Assembly: GCF_014656075.1 (NCBI RefSeq)
Contig: NZ_BNBS01000006.1
Location: 1 to 64,000, forward strand
Direction of reading: 5' to 3'
From: Streptomyces hydrogenans
Lineage (GTDB): Bacteria > Actinomycetota > Actinomycetes > Streptomycetales > Streptomycetaceae
Length of the DNA: 64,000 nt
In this document: piece by piece, positions 8,701 to 17,152 of the stretch
How positions within the stretch are numbered: position 1 is the first letter of the stretch
How the letters are laid out: each line of letters begins with the position of its first letter
Translations under genes and position numbers: made by a program
The notes under the pieces: generated by a model
What the model was told of the DNA's origin: nothing
The model's input: the letters and a program-made list of their open reading frames with translations, nothing else
Database searches by the model: none

Positions 8701-11700
8701 ATGCGCCCGATTTCGCGTACGGCCCTGGGAGCGGCGACCGCCGCCGTCCTGGCCGTCACCGCGGCCCTGCCGTCCGTCGCGGCCCAGCCGCCGGCCGGCG
8801 GCACCGCGGAACGCCCGCCGGTCGGCAGCGAGGCCCAGGCCCGCACCGGGGAGCGGGCCGCCACGGTGACCCTGGTCACCGGCGACCGCGTCCTGGTCAG
8901 CCGGGACGAGCGGGGCGACCCCGCGGCCACCGTGCTGCCCCGCGAGGACGGCACCGTGCCGCTGGTCCAGACCCGCCGCTCCGGCCAGGACCTGTACGTG
9001 TACCCCGAGGGCGCCACCGCCGCGCTCGCCGCCGACCTGGTCGACGAGGAGCTGTTCAACGTCACCGGCCTGGTCCGCCAGGGCTACGACGACGCCTCCA
9101 CCACCACCCTGCCGCTGATCGCCGTCTACGGCTCCGGCGCCACCGCCCGCACCGCCCCGGCCGCCCCCCGCGGCGCCCGCCGCGGCCAGGTCCTCAGGAC
9201 CATCGGCGGCGTCGCCCTCCAGGCCGACAAGAAGCAGGCCGCCACCTTCTGGTCCGAGGTCTCCGCCCCCGCCGCCCGCTCCGCCTCCGCCGGCATCGAG
9301 AAGCTGTGGCTGGACCGGAAGGTCGAGGCGTTCCTGGAGCGTTCGACGGCTCAGGTGCACGCCCCGGAGGCGTGGGCCGCCGGCTACGACGGCACGGGCA
9401 CCAAGGTCGCCGTCCTCGACACCGGCGCCGACGCCGAGCACCCCGACCTCAAGGGCCGGATCACCGCCTCGGAGAACTTCACCGACTCCGCGACCGCCGG
9501 TGACTTCCAGGGCCACGGCACCCACACCATCTCCACCGTCGGCGGCTCGGGCGCCGCGAGCGGCGGCAAGAAGAAGGGCGTCGCGCCGGGCGCCGAACTC
9601 CTCAACGGCAAGGTCCTCAACGACTCCGGATCCGGCGCCACTTCGTGGATCATCGCCGGTATGGAGTGGGCCGTCGCACAGGGCGCCGACGTCGTCTCCA
9701 TGAGCCTCGGCAACCCCTCCGAGACCGACTGCGACGACCCGATGAGCGCCGCCGCCGAACAACTCGCCCAGAACGAGGGCACGCTGTTCGTCATCGCCGC
9801 GGGCAACGCGGGCCCGTCCCTCAACTCCGTCTCCTCGCCCGGCTGCGCGCCCAGCGTCCTCACCGTCGGCGCCACCGACCGCGACGACTCCACCGCGTGG
9901 TTCTCCAGCCGCAGCCCGATCGCCAACGAGGCCCACACCCTCAAGCCGGAGATCACCGCCCCCGGCGTCGGCATCTCCGCCGCCGCGGCCGGCGGCCGGG
10001 GCCTCTACGCGTACCAGGAGATGTCCGGTACGTCGATGGCCACCCCGCACGTCGCCGGCGCCGCCGCGATCCTGAAGCAGCGTCACCCCGACTGGACCGC
10101 GCAGCAGTTGAAGGCCGCGCTCGTCGCCTCCGCCGAGACCGACATCCCCGGCGACGTCCGGGAGACCGGCGGCGGCCGGCTCGACGTCAAGGCCGCGATC
10201 GACCAGACGGTCCTGTCCGCCCCCGCCGTCCAGGGCGGCACCTTCCACTGGCCGCAGGACCGCAGCGACCGCACCACGGTCACCGTCCCCTACACCAACG
10301 CCTCCGCCGCCCCCGTCACCCTCGACCTCGCCGTCGAGAAGGTCACCGGCAACGACGGCTCCGCCGTCCGGTCCTCCGTCGCCCGCCTCGGCAAGCGGAC
10401 CGTCACCGTCCCGGCCGGCGCGACCGTCGAGGTCCCGCTGGCGATCGACCCCACCGCCCGCCTGGAGCGCGCGCAGTACGGCGACGTCACGGGCAGGGTC
10501 GTCGCCACCGCCCGCGGCGGCGTCCACGTCTCCACCCCCTTCTCCCTCTACGTCGAGCCCGAGACGGTCACCCTCCGCGTCAAGCTGATCGACCGCCGGG
10601 GCAGGCCGGCCGACGGCGCGTCCTCGCTCGACGTCATCGGCACCGACACCGCGTCCGGCGAACGCCGCTTCAACGAGGGCGCCGCCGACCAGGTCTTCCG
10701 GGTCCGCCCCGGCAGCTACTTCCTCACCTCCTTCGTCACCACCCCCGACGCCGGCGAGGGCGCCACGCTGACCGACTCCCTCACCCACCTGGCCCGCCCG
10801 CAGCTGGAGGTGCGCAAGGACACCACCGTCGTCCTCGACGCCCGCGAGGCCGCCCGGCTGTCCGTCCGCACCGACCGGCCGTCCGAGGCCCGCGGCACCA
10901 CCCTCGCGTTCGCCCGCTCCTGGGACGACGTCTGGATGCACTCCGGCACCGCCATCGGCCCGCGCTCCATCCGTGCCTACTACGCCTCCGTCGAGGGCGA
11001 GACCCGCGACGGCTCCTTCGAGTCCGGCAGCTACTGGCGCGCCGCCGCCCCGCAGATCTCCTCGCTGCGCACCGGCGACGGCCTGGACCTCCACCCGCTG
11101 ACCGCCTCCACCGGCTCCGACAACCTCGACGGCACCGGCTCCGCCGTCCTCGTCGACGCCGGCACCGGCACCCCCGACGAGCTGAAGGCCGCCGGAGTCC
11201 GGGGCCGCCTCGCCCTGGTCCGCCTCCCCGACACCACCACCGGCGTCGCCGCCGCGGCCCGCGACGCCAAGGCCGCCGGCGCGATCGGCATCGTCGTCCA
11301 CCACGAGTCGGCGCTCCGCTGGTACCCCACCGGCGGCTTCACCGGAGTCGGCCTGCCCGCCCTCGCGGTCCCGGCCGCCGAGGCCGGCGCGCTCCGCGAC
11401 CGCCTCGCCGCCGGCGAGGTCACCCTGCACTGGAAGGCCACGGCCAAGCCGTCCTACGTCTACAGCCTCGCCTTCCCCGAGACCGGCGAGGTCGACCGCG
11501 ACCGCGTCTACCGGACCCGCGACTCCCGTCTCGGCCGCTCCGAGGTCTCCTACGGCTCGGCGGGCGTCGCCGCGGACTTCATGAACTTCCCCGCCGCGTA
11601 CCGCCCGAACGGCCTCGCCGTCGGCTTCGCCGGCCTGGAGACCGTCCCCGCCCCCGGCAGCCGCACCGAGTACTACACGACCGGTGACACCGCCTGGCAG

Positions 11701-12471
11701 CAGATGAGCGGCAGCAGCTTCCCCTACGGCGAGCTGATGGTCGGCGACCGGCACACGTACGCCCCGGGCGAGAAGCGCACCGAGCGGTGGTACGGCGGCG
11801 TCATCGTCCCGACCGCCCCGCGCTCCACCGACGGCGAGCCCGTCCTCGTCGCCGAGCGGCAGGGCGACCTCATCGGCTTCTCCGCCGCGATGTGGGGCGA
11901 CGGCTCGCACCACGCCGAGCCCGGCTCCTTCGGCGACCTCGGCAACCTGCGGCTGCGCCGCGACGGCGAGCTGATCGGCGAGAACGCCTGGCCCTTCGGA
12001 GCCTTCGAGGTGCCCGCCGAGCGCGGCACCTACGAGCTCGAACAGAACACCATGAAGATCGGCAACCGGAACTGGGCCCGCTCCACCTCCGTACAGTCGA
12101 TCTGGAAATTCACTTCCCAGCTCGACGAGACCGTCTATTCTCAGGGCATCCCGATTCTCTTCCCCCGGTACGACCTGCCGGTGGACGGACTCAAGACCCT
12201 CGCCGCCACCGACGGCCAGCGGATCCGCCTCTCCGTGACCGGTCACGCCGGATACGAGCCGGGCGCCCTCACCTCGGCCACGCTCTCGTACTCCTACGAC
12301 GGGGGCACCACCTGGACCGAGGCGCGGGTCGCCGAGGCGGGCGGCGAGTGGATCGCGACCGTGGACCACGCGGGCGCGACGGGCAAGCCGGTCACCCTGA
12401 AGACCGAACTGACGGACGCCAACGGCAACTCCGTCACCCAGACCGTGGTCCGCGCCTACGACGTGCGCTGA
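8701..12471 (+). CDS. Large secreted S8 family serine peptidase
   Basis: A 1256-residue subtilase. A Sec signal peptide (MRPISRTALGAATAAVLAVT, cleavage near AQPP) is followed by a propeptide and the catalytic domain. Catalytic residues in this numbering are Asp240 (VAVLDTGAD), His272 (GHGTHT), oxyanion Asn369 (AAGNAGP) and Ser445 (GTSMATPHVAG). A PA-type insert is seen around RLALVRLPDTTTGVAAAARD. The long C-terminal beta-rich region is probably involved in substrate recognition. ATG 8701 is chosen because GGGGAG precedes it, whereas the in-frame ATG at 8689 has no ribosome binding site. The protein acts outside the cell; its substrate is unknown. Confidence 0.92.
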   Translation: MRPISRTALGAATAAVLAVTAALPSVAAQPPAGGTAERPPVGSEAQARTGERAATVTLVTGDRVLVSRDERGDPAATVLPREDGTVPLVQTRRSGQDLYVYPEGATAALAADLVDEELFNVTGLVRQGYDDASTTTLPLIAVYGSGATARTAPAAPRGARRGQVLRTIGGVALQADKKQAATFWSEVSAPAARSASAGIEKLWLDRKVEAFLERSTAQVHAPEAWAAGYDGTGTKVAVLDTGADAEHPDLKGRITASENFTDSATAGDFQGHGTHTISTVGGSGAASGGKKKGVAPGAELLNGKVLNDSGSGATSWIIAGMEWAVAQGADVVSMSLGNPSETDCDDPMSAAAEQLAQNEGTLFVIAAGNAGPSLNSVSSPGCAPSVLTVGATDRDDSTAWFSSRSPIANEAHTLKPEITAPGVGISAAAAGGRGLYAYQEMSGTSMATPHVAGAAAILKQRHPDWTAQQLKAALVASAETDIPGDVRETGGGRLDVKAAIDQTVLSAPAVQGGTFHWPQDRSDRTTVTVPYTNASAAPVTLDLAVEKVTGNDGSAVRSSVARLGKRTVTVPAGATVEVPLAIDPTARLERAQYGDVTGRVVATARGGVHVSTPFSLYVEPETVTLRVKLIDRRGRPADGASSLDVIGTDTASGERRFNEGAADQVFRVRPGSYFLTSFVTTPDAGEGATLTDSLTHLARPQLEVRKDTTVVLDAREAARLSVRTDRPSEARGTTLAFARSWDDVWMHSGTAIGPRSIRAYYASVEGETRDGSFESGSYWRAAAPQISSLRTGDGLDLHPLTASTGSDNLDGTGSAVLVDAGTGTPDELKAAGVRGRLALVRLPDTTTGVAAAARDAKAAGAIGIVVHHESALRWYPTGGFTGVGLPALAVPAAEAGALRDRLAAGEVTLHWKATAKPSYVYSLAFPETGEVDRDRVYRTRDSRLGRSEVSYGSAGVAADFMNFPAAYRPNGLAVGFAGLETVPAPGSRTEYYTTGDTAWQQMSGSSFPYGELMVGDRHTYAPGEKRTERWYGGVIVPTAPRSTDGEPVLVAERQGDLIGFSAAMWGDGSHHAEPGSFGDLGNLRLRRDGELIGENAWPFGAFEVPAERGTYELEQNTMKIGNRNWARSTSVQSIWKFTSQLDETVYSQGIPILFPRYDLPVDGLKTLAATDGQRIRLSVTGHAGYEPGALTSATLSYSYDGGTTWTEARVAEAGGEWIATVDHAGATGKPVTLKTELTDANGNSVTQTVVRAYDVR

Positions 12472-12478
12472 CCACGCC

Positions 12479-12536
12479 GGTCCGCCGGGCGTCCTTCCCG
12501 TGGGGGGTGGGGCCGCCCGGCGGACCACCCATTCGC
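12479..12536 (+). terminator. Hairpin after subtilase gene
   Basis: A perfect 13-bp inverted repeat (GGTCCGCCGGGCG and its complement) with a 32-base loop starts 8 bases after the peptidase stop. It lacks a U-tract; it is a likely GC-rich terminator. Confidence 0.5.
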
Positions 12537-12594
12537 AGCAACGGTTTTCCTCGTGTCCCGTTTTCCCGGGCCGCCCGCGGTGGACAATAAGGGC

Positions 12595-12794
12595 ATGACG
12601 CAGCAGGGGGACAACTGGTGGGACGCGCTCTACGACGAAGCGGCGGAGGAACCCGCCCCGACGGCCTCGGGTGACACCCTCGACGCCCGCTTCGCCTCCG
12701 CCGCCCGGGCCACCGCGCCCGAGCCCGCCACCCCACCGCCACCACCCCCGTCCGCACCCGAGGCCACCACGCCGCCGCCCCCCGTGACCGCGCC
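12595..12794 (+). pseudogene. Truncated 5' end of a protein phosphatase 2C-like gene
   Basis: ATG at 12595 begins MTQQGDNWWDALYDEAAEEP followed by SGDTLDARFASA and a proline-rich linker. This N-terminus resembles streptomycete PP2C-like proteins whose catalytic part follows the linker. Here the frame stays open, but from about 12790 it runs antisense through the amidohydrolase remnant, so no catalytic domain is encoded. It is read as a gene cut off by a deletion. The family assignment rests on memory of the N-terminal signature only. Confidence 0.5.
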
Positions 12795-13672
12795 CCCGCC
12801 GACCGCAGCAGCCGCACCGGCGCCGTGCCCCGCCGCTCCGTCCCCGCGCAGCCGCCCTGCGGCAGGCAGACCGCCGTCACCCCCGCGGCCGCCAGCCGGT
12901 CGGCCGTCCGGCCCGCCACGTCCTCCGGCAGCCGGGCGAGCCCCGCGCAGGGGCCGAGGGAGACCCCGGGCCGCAGCCCGCCGGCCATCGCCGCGAAGCG
13001 GGCGAGCCGCGCCGGGTCGTCCCCGTCGGTGTGCAGGTCCACCGGCACGCCGTGCTCGGCCGCCACCTCCAGGACCGCCTCCACGTACCCCGTCGGGTCC
13101 GGGTCCAGGTCCGGGCGGCCGCCCACCACCGCGGCGCCCATCTTCACCGCGTCCCGCAGCATCGCGAGGCCGTCGGCGCCCGCCGCCCCGGTCAGCAGCC
13201 GGGGCACCGCCACGGCCGTCAGGTCCGCCAGGCCGCGCAGCGAGCGCCGGGCCTGGAGGACGGCCTCCAGCGGGCCCAGCGCGTGCACGTCCCCGATCCG
13301 GACGTGGGCCCGCAGCGCGGTCGCCCCGTGCCCGAGCTGGAGCAGCGCCGCCTCGGTGGCCCGCCGCTGCACCTCCTCGGGGGCGTACGAGACCGGCCCC
13401 GTGGTGTCCCCGGAGAGCGCCGTGTCGGCGTGGGCGTGCGGCTCGGCCGGGGCCGGCAGCAGCAGGTAGCCGGCCAGGTCCACCCGGGACCCGGCGGTGC
13501 TCAGGCTCCCCGCGGTGCCGACGGCCTCGATCCGGCCCTTCACGAGCCGCACGTCCACGGTCCGTCCGTCGGTCAGCCGGGCGTTCGACAGCAGGAGCGC
13601 GCTCGCGTCCTCGGTCGCCGCGCCGCCCGCGTCGTCGGAGGGCGGACGGGGCTGCTTGCTGTCGGCCGACAT
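12795..13672 (-). pseudogene. 3'-truncated amidohydrolase (cytosine deaminase-like)
   Basis: The reading frame from ATG 13672 encodes about 293 residues of a metal-dependent amidohydrolase. It has the N-terminal beta-sandwich (ALLLSNARLTDGRTVDV), the EPHAHADTAL metal motif near residue 77, VDLHTDGDDP near 211 and LPQGGCAG near 270. Homologues continue for roughly 100 residues with the final metal-site Asp region. Here the sequence after RLLRSAGAR changes to arginine-rich nonsense that is antisense to the truncated gene at 12595. The protein is therefore probably inactive. It is the partner of the deletion scar near 12790-12800. Confidence 0.6.
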
Positions 13673-13838
13673 CGGGCTCCTCACCAAGTCACCAAGATCG
13701 AGATCACGCAGCGTGGGGCAGAGCCTAGGGGCGGTCGTCGCCGCCTTCGAGGAGGAGCGCAATAGTCGTACCGATGAGTCCACGAGTGGCGTACGGGACG
13801 GGGGTGGGGGCCCTCCGGAGCGGGCCGCCCCAAAGGAT

Positions 13839-13868
13839 TTGGGTGATGGGCCGCAGACCGTGTAATGT
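13839..13868 (+). promoter_or_regulatory. Promoter of tRNA-Thr
   Basis: TTGGGT (13839-13844) and TAATGT (13863-13868) are separated by 18 bases. The -10 box ends 11 bases before the mature tRNA. This is a vegetative-type arrangement. Confidence 0.5.
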
Positions 13869-13879
13869 CTTCCTCGCTC

Positions 13880-13952
13880 GCCCCAATAGCTCAGTCGGCA
13901 GAGCGTCTCCATGGTAAGGAGAAGGTCTACGGTTCGATTCCGTATTGGGGCT
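13880..13952 (+). tRNA. tRNA-Thr(GGT)
   Basis: A 73-base cloverleaf. The acceptor arms GCCCCAA and TTGGGGC pair, the D-arm is AGCTCAGTCGGCAGAGC, and the anticodon loop has GGT at 13913-13915 within stem TCTCC/GGAGA. The T-arm GGTTCGATTCC is canonical. No CCA is encoded. Confidence 0.95.
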
Positions 13953-13996
13953 CTGGTGTAGGGAATCCCGCCTTCGGGCGGGGCTACCGACATCAA

Positions 13997-14069
13997 AGCG
14001 GTGTAGCTCAGTCGGTAGAGCAAGCGGCTCATAATCGCTGTGTCACCGGTTCAAGTCCGGTCACCGCTA
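13997..14069 (+). tRNA. tRNA-Met(CAT)
   Basis: A 73-base cloverleaf with acceptor AGCGGTG/CACCGCT, D-arm AGCTCAGTCGGTAGAGC, anticodon CAT at 14030-14032 and T-loop GGTTCAAGTCC. The acceptor pairs fully at 1-72, so it is an elongator rather than initiator Met tRNA. It lies 44 bases after tRNA-Thr, so they may be co-transcribed. Confidence 0.92.
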
Positions 14070-14076
14070 CACACGG

Positions 14077-14114
14077 TAGCCGATTGTGGGGTCGGTCCTG
14101 CGATCGGCTACTCT
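14077..14114 (+). promoter_or_regulatory. Hairpin and possible rpmG promoter
   Basis: GTAGCCGAT (14077-14085) pairs with ATCGGCTAC (14102-14110) and could terminate the tRNA transcript. TACTCT at 14109-14114 fits a -10 hexamer, with a loose TTGTGG 19 bases upstream, so a promoter for rpmG may overlap it. Confidence 0.35.
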
Positions 14115-14158
14115 TTCATGCGTTCATCCATCCCATCCGTCCGTCAAGGAGCACTCAC

Positions 14159-14323
14159 GTGGCTGCCACCGACGTCCGCCCGAAGATCACGCTGGCCTGC
14201 GTGGAGTGCAAGGAGCGGAACTACATCACCAAGAAGAACCGGCGTAACAACCCGGACCGTCTTGAGATGAAGAAGCACTGCCCCCGCTGCAACTCGCACA
14301 CCGCGCACCGCGAGACGCGCTAA
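14159..14323 (+). CDS. rpmG: 50S ribosomal protein L33
   Basis: A 54-residue L33 of the zinc-containing type, with two CxxC pairs (CVEC and CPRC). The start is GTG, preceded by AAGGAG 5 bases upstream. The basic [20 protein letters not shown] region is fully conserved. Streptomycetes often carry a second zinc-free paralogue elsewhere under zinc control; this copy is the cysteine-containing one. Confidence 0.97.
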
Positions 14324-14334
14324 TCAGGCTCGTT

Positions 14335-14368
14335 CACGAGGCCGTCCCCGCCAGGGGGCGGCCTCGTG
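14335..14368 (+). terminator. Terminator after rpmG
   Basis: A 15-bp stem (CACGAGGCCGTCCCC with its complement, one G-U pair) and a GCCA loop, 11 bases past the rpmG stop. It separates rpmG from the dehydratase pair. Confidence 0.7.
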
Positions 14369-14426
14369 GCGTTTCCCGGCACGCTCAGCACTATCGGCAA
14401 AAGATCCAGCAGGAGGTATCGAGTCC

Positions 14427-14885
14427 ATGGCGCTCGACCAGTCCTTCGTGGGCCGGACCTATCCGCCCACCGCGCCCTACGAGGTCGGCCGCGAGAAGAT
14501 CCGCGAATTCGCCGAGGCGATCGGTGACGCGAATCCCGCGTACACCGACCCCGAGGCGGCCAAGGAACTCGGCCACCCCGATGTGATCGCCCCGCCGACC
14601 TTCGTGTTCGCCATCACATTCAAGGCCGCCGGCCAGGTGATCGAGGACCCGCAGCTCGGCCTCGACTACAGCCGCGTCGTCCACGGCGACCAGAAGTTCG
14701 CCTACACCCGGCCCGTCCGCGCCGGCGACCGCCTCGCGGTCACCTCCACCATCGAGGCGATCAAGTCGATGGCCGGCAACGACATCCTGGACATCCGCGG
14801 CGAGGTCCACGACGAGACCGGCGAGCACGTCGTCACCGCCTGGACCAAGCTCGTCTCCCGCGCCCCCGAGGAGGTCGGACCGTGA
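14427..14885 (+). CDS. MaoC-like dehydratase, HadA/UPF0336 type
   Basis: A 152-residue hot-dog-fold protein of the UPF0336/MaoC N-terminal type. The start MALDQSFVGRTYPPTAPYEV follows AGGAGG 10 bases upstream. The family normally lacks or has a partial catalytic Asp-His pair and works as a heterodimer with the next gene product, like mycobacterial HadA with HadB, dehydrating 3-hydroxyacyl-ACP. In Streptomyces, which makes no mycolates, the true substrate is not established. Its stop overlaps the next start (GTGA), indicating coupled translation. Confidence 0.85.
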   Translation: MALDQSFVGRTYPPTAPYEVGREKIREFAEAIGDANPAYTDPEAAKELGHPDVIAPPTFVFAITFKAAGQVIEDPQLGLDYSRVVHGDQKFAYTRPVRAGDRLAVTSTIEAIKSMAGNDILDIRGEVHDETGEHVVTAWTKLVSRAPEEVGP

Positions 14886-15310
14886 CCGCGAAGATCGCCT
14901 ACGCCGAGGTCGAGGCCGGCACCGAGCTGCCCGCGCGGACCTTCCCCGTGACCCGCGCCACCCTCGTCCAGTACGCCGGCGCCTCCGGGGACTTCAACCC
15001 GATCCACTGGAACGAGAAGTTCGCCGTCGAGGTCGGACTCCCGGACGTCATCGCCCACGGCATGTTCACCATGGCCGAGGCGATCCGCGTCGTCACCGAC
15101 TGGGCCGGCGACCCCGCCGCCGTCGTCGAGTACGGCGTCCGCTTCACCAAGCCCGTCGTCGTCCCGAACGACGGCGTGGGCGCCCTGATCGAGGTCTCCG
15201 CCAAGGTCGCCGCCAAGCTGGACGACAACCTCGTCCGCGTCGACCTGACGGCCACCAGCGCGGGCCAGAAGGTGCTCGGCATGAGCCGGGCCGTCGTCCG
15301 GCTCGCCTGA
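14882..15310 (+). CDS. MaoC family dehydratase, HadB type
   Basis: A 142-residue hot-dog-fold hydratase/dehydratase. The catalytic signature is seen as YAGASGDFNPIHWNEKFA, with Asp and His at the expected places, followed by VIAHGMFTM. It is likely the catalytic subunit of a heterodimer with the upstream protein. It starts at GTG 14882 inside the previous stop. The stop is followed by a strong inverted repeat at 15321-15356. Confidence 0.88.
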   Translation: MTAKIAYAEVEAGTELPARTFPVTRATLVQYAGASGDFNPIHWNEKFAVEVGLPDVIAHGMFTMAEAIRVVTDWAGDPAAVVEYGVRFTKPVVVPNDGVGALIEVSAKVAAKLDDNLVRVDLTATSAGQKVLGMSRAVVRLA

Positions 15311-15320
15311 CGGCCGGAGG

Positions 15321-15356
15321 GGTACGTATGCGGCGCCCGCGCCCCGCATACGTACC
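15321..15356. repeat. Perfect 13-bp inverted repeat before murB
   Basis: GGTACGTATGCGG (15321-15333) and CCGCATACGTACC (15344-15356) flank a 10-base loop. The element ends 9 bases before the murB start and overlaps its likely -10 box, so it may be a terminator for the maoC pair, an operator for murB, or both. Confidence 0.7.
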
Positions 15357-15358
15357 CT
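15353..15358 (+). promoter_or_regulatory. Possible -10 box of leaderless murB
   Basis: TACCCT matches TANNNT and lies 7 bases before the murB GTG, while no ribosome binding site is visible. That is the arrangement of a leaderless transcript. No good -35 is seen. Confidence 0.4.
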
Positions 15359-15365
15359 TGTCTGC

Positions 15366-16421
15366 GTGCAGCTCCTCAACGACGCCCCCCTCGCGCCCCT
15401 GACCACCTTCCGGCTCGGCGGGCCCGCCACCCGGCTCGTCACGGCCACCACCGACGACGAGGTGGTCGCCGCGGTTCGCGAGGCCGACGCCTCCGGGACC
15501 CCGCTGCTCGTCATCGGCGGCGGCTCCAACCTGGTCATCGGGGACAAGGGCTTCGAGGGCACCGCCCTGCACATCGCCACCACCGGCTTCTCCCTCGACG
15601 GGACCCGCCTGGAACTCGCCGCGGGCGAGGTCTGGACGGACGCCGTCGCCCGGACCGTGGAGGCCGGACTCGCCGGGATCGAGTGCCTCGCCGGCATCCC
15701 CGGCTCGGCCGGCGCCACCCCGATCCAGAACGTCGGCGCGTACGGGCAGGACGTCTCCGCCACCATCAGCGAGGTCGTCGCGTACGACCGCCGCGCCGAG
15801 GAGACGGTCACCCTCACGAACGACCGGTGCGCCTTCTCGTACCGGCACAGCCTCTTCAAGGAGCACCCCGAGCGGTACGTCGTGCTGCGGGTCCGCTTCG
15901 CGCTGGAGGACGCCGGCGGGATGTCGGCGCCGATCGCCTACCCGGAGACCGCCCGCGCCCTCGGTGTGGAGGCCGGCGACCGCGTGCCGCTGGCGACCGC
16001 CCGCGAGACCGTCCTGAGGCTCCGCGCGGGCAAGGGCATGGTCCTGGACCCCGAGGACCACGACACCTGGTCCGCCGGCTCCTTCTTCACCAACCCGATC
16101 CTCACGGCGGGGGAGTACGCGGCCTTCCTCGCGCGCGTGGCCGACCGCCTCGGCCCCGAGGTCGCCCCGCCCGCCTACCCGGCGGGCGAGGAGCACACCA
16201 AGACCTCCGCCGCCTGGCTCATCGACAAGGCCGGCTTCACCAAGGGGTACGGCTCCGGCCCCGCCCGCATCTCCACCAAGCACACCCTCGCCCTCACCAA
16301 CCGCGGCGAGGCCACCACCGAGGACCTCCTCGCCCTCGCCCGCGAGGTCGTCGCGGGCGTCCACGCCGCCTTCGGCATCACCCTCGTCAACGAGCCGGTG
16401 ACGATCGGCGTCCAGCTCTGA
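15366..16421 (+). CDS. murB: UDP-N-acetylenolpyruvoylglucosamine reductase
   Basis: A 351-residue FAD-dependent enzyme that reduces UDP-GlcNAc-enolpyruvate to UDP-MurNAc in peptidoglycan synthesis. FAD-binding motifs GGGSNLVIGDKGFEG (about 55-69) and GIPGSAGATPIQNVGAYGQD (about 112-131) are present. So is the SAGSFFTNPIL segment with the catalytic Ser (about 238-248). The KTSAAWLIDKAGF stretch follows. It begins at GTG 15366 with no ribosome binding site, consistent with a leaderless message. Confidence 0.93.
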   Translation: MQLLNDAPLAPLTTFRLGGPATRLVTATTDDEVVAAVREADASGTPLLVIGGGSNLVIGDKGFEGTALHIATTGFSLDGTRLELAAGEVWTDAVARTVEAGLAGIECLAGIPGSAGATPIQNVGAYGQDVSATISEVVAYDRRAEETVTLTNDRCAFSYRHSLFKEHPERYVVLRVRFALEDAGGMSAPIAYPETARALGVEAGDRVPLATARETVLRLRAGKGMVLDPEDHDTWSAGSFFTNPILTAGEYAAFLARVADRLGPEVAPPAYPAGEEHTKTSAAWLIDKAGFTKGYGSGPARISTKHTLALTNRGEATTEDLLALAREVVAGVHAAFGITLVNEPVTIGVQL

Positions 16422-16428
16422 CCCGCCC

Positions 16429-17067
16429 CTAGTAGGCGACGCCCACGCCCTGCCGGACCGTCGACGGGTCGTCGAGGGCCGCCAGCATCGCGTGGGCCAC
16501 GTCCGCGCGGGCCAGGGTGCGGCCCCGGGGCGGGGTGCCACCGACGACCGTGCGGTAGCGGCCGGTCAGCGGCCTGTCCGTCAGCTTGGGCGGGCGGACG
16601 GAGGTCCAGTCGGTGGCGCTGGCGGCCAGCTCGGACTCCATGACCCGCAGGTCGGCGTAGACGTCCTTCAGGACGCTGTTGACCACCGCGAGGACGGCCT
16701 TGTCCAGCAGTCCCTCGCCCTCCGGGGTCGGCCCCACGGGGGCCGCGCTGACCACCACCAGCCGCCGCACGCCCTCGGCGTCCATCGCGGTCAGCACCGG
16801 ACGGGTCAGCCGCGCGGCGATGCCGGTGGCCGCGTCCGCCCTGCTGCGGGCGCCCAGACCCGAGAGCACCGCGTCCCGGCCGGCGACCGCGGGGCGCAGG
16901 GCCCCGGCGTCGCCGAGGTCGGCGCGGTGGACCTCCAGGCGTTCCCCGGTCACCGCGAAGCGCGCGGGATCCCGCACGACCGCCGTCACCTCGTGGCCGG
17001 CCCCGAGGGCCTGCCGGACGATCTCCTGACCGATGCCGCCGGTCGCACCGAAGACGGTGAGCTTCAT
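16429..17067 (-). CDS. NAD(P)-binding oxidoreductase (atypical SDR)
   Basis: A 212-residue Rossmann-fold protein with the NAD(P) motif GATGGIG at residues 7-13. It matches the short NAD(P)H-binding/SDR-a subfamily. VVVSAAPVG replaces the usual YxxxK active site, so it is an atypical member. It is divergent from a TetR regulator with tandem operators between them, so it is the probable repressed target. The gene ends 7 bases from the convergent murB stop. Confidence 0.85.
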   Translation of the reverse strand: MKLTVFGATGGIGQEIVRQALGAGHEVTAVVRDPARFAVTGERLEVHRADLGDAGALRPAVAGRDAVLSGLGARSRADAATGIAARLTRPVLTAMDAEGVRRLVVVSAAPVGPTPEGEGLLDKAVLAVVNSVLKDVYADLRVMESELAASATDWTSVRPPKLTDRPLTGRYRTVVGGTPPRGRTLARADVAHAMLAALDDPSTVRQGVGVAY

Positions 17068-17082
17068 GACGCAGCCTCCCAG

Positions 17083-17128
17083 GTGGGTGAGTACTCACTC
17101 ACCCCAGGGTGGGTGGATACTCACTCAC
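17083..17128. promoter_or_regulatory. Tandem operators between oxidoreductase and TetR genes
   Basis: GTGGGTGAGTACTCACTCAC (17083-17102) is repeated at 17109-17128 with only two mismatches, exactly 26 bases apart. The first copy contains a 12-bp perfect palindrome centred on GAGTACTC. Both sit in the 85-base divergent region, a classic layout for TetR autoregulation. Confidence 0.7.
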
Positions 17129-17152
17129 ACGTCAAGGCTGTGTGGAGGGTGC

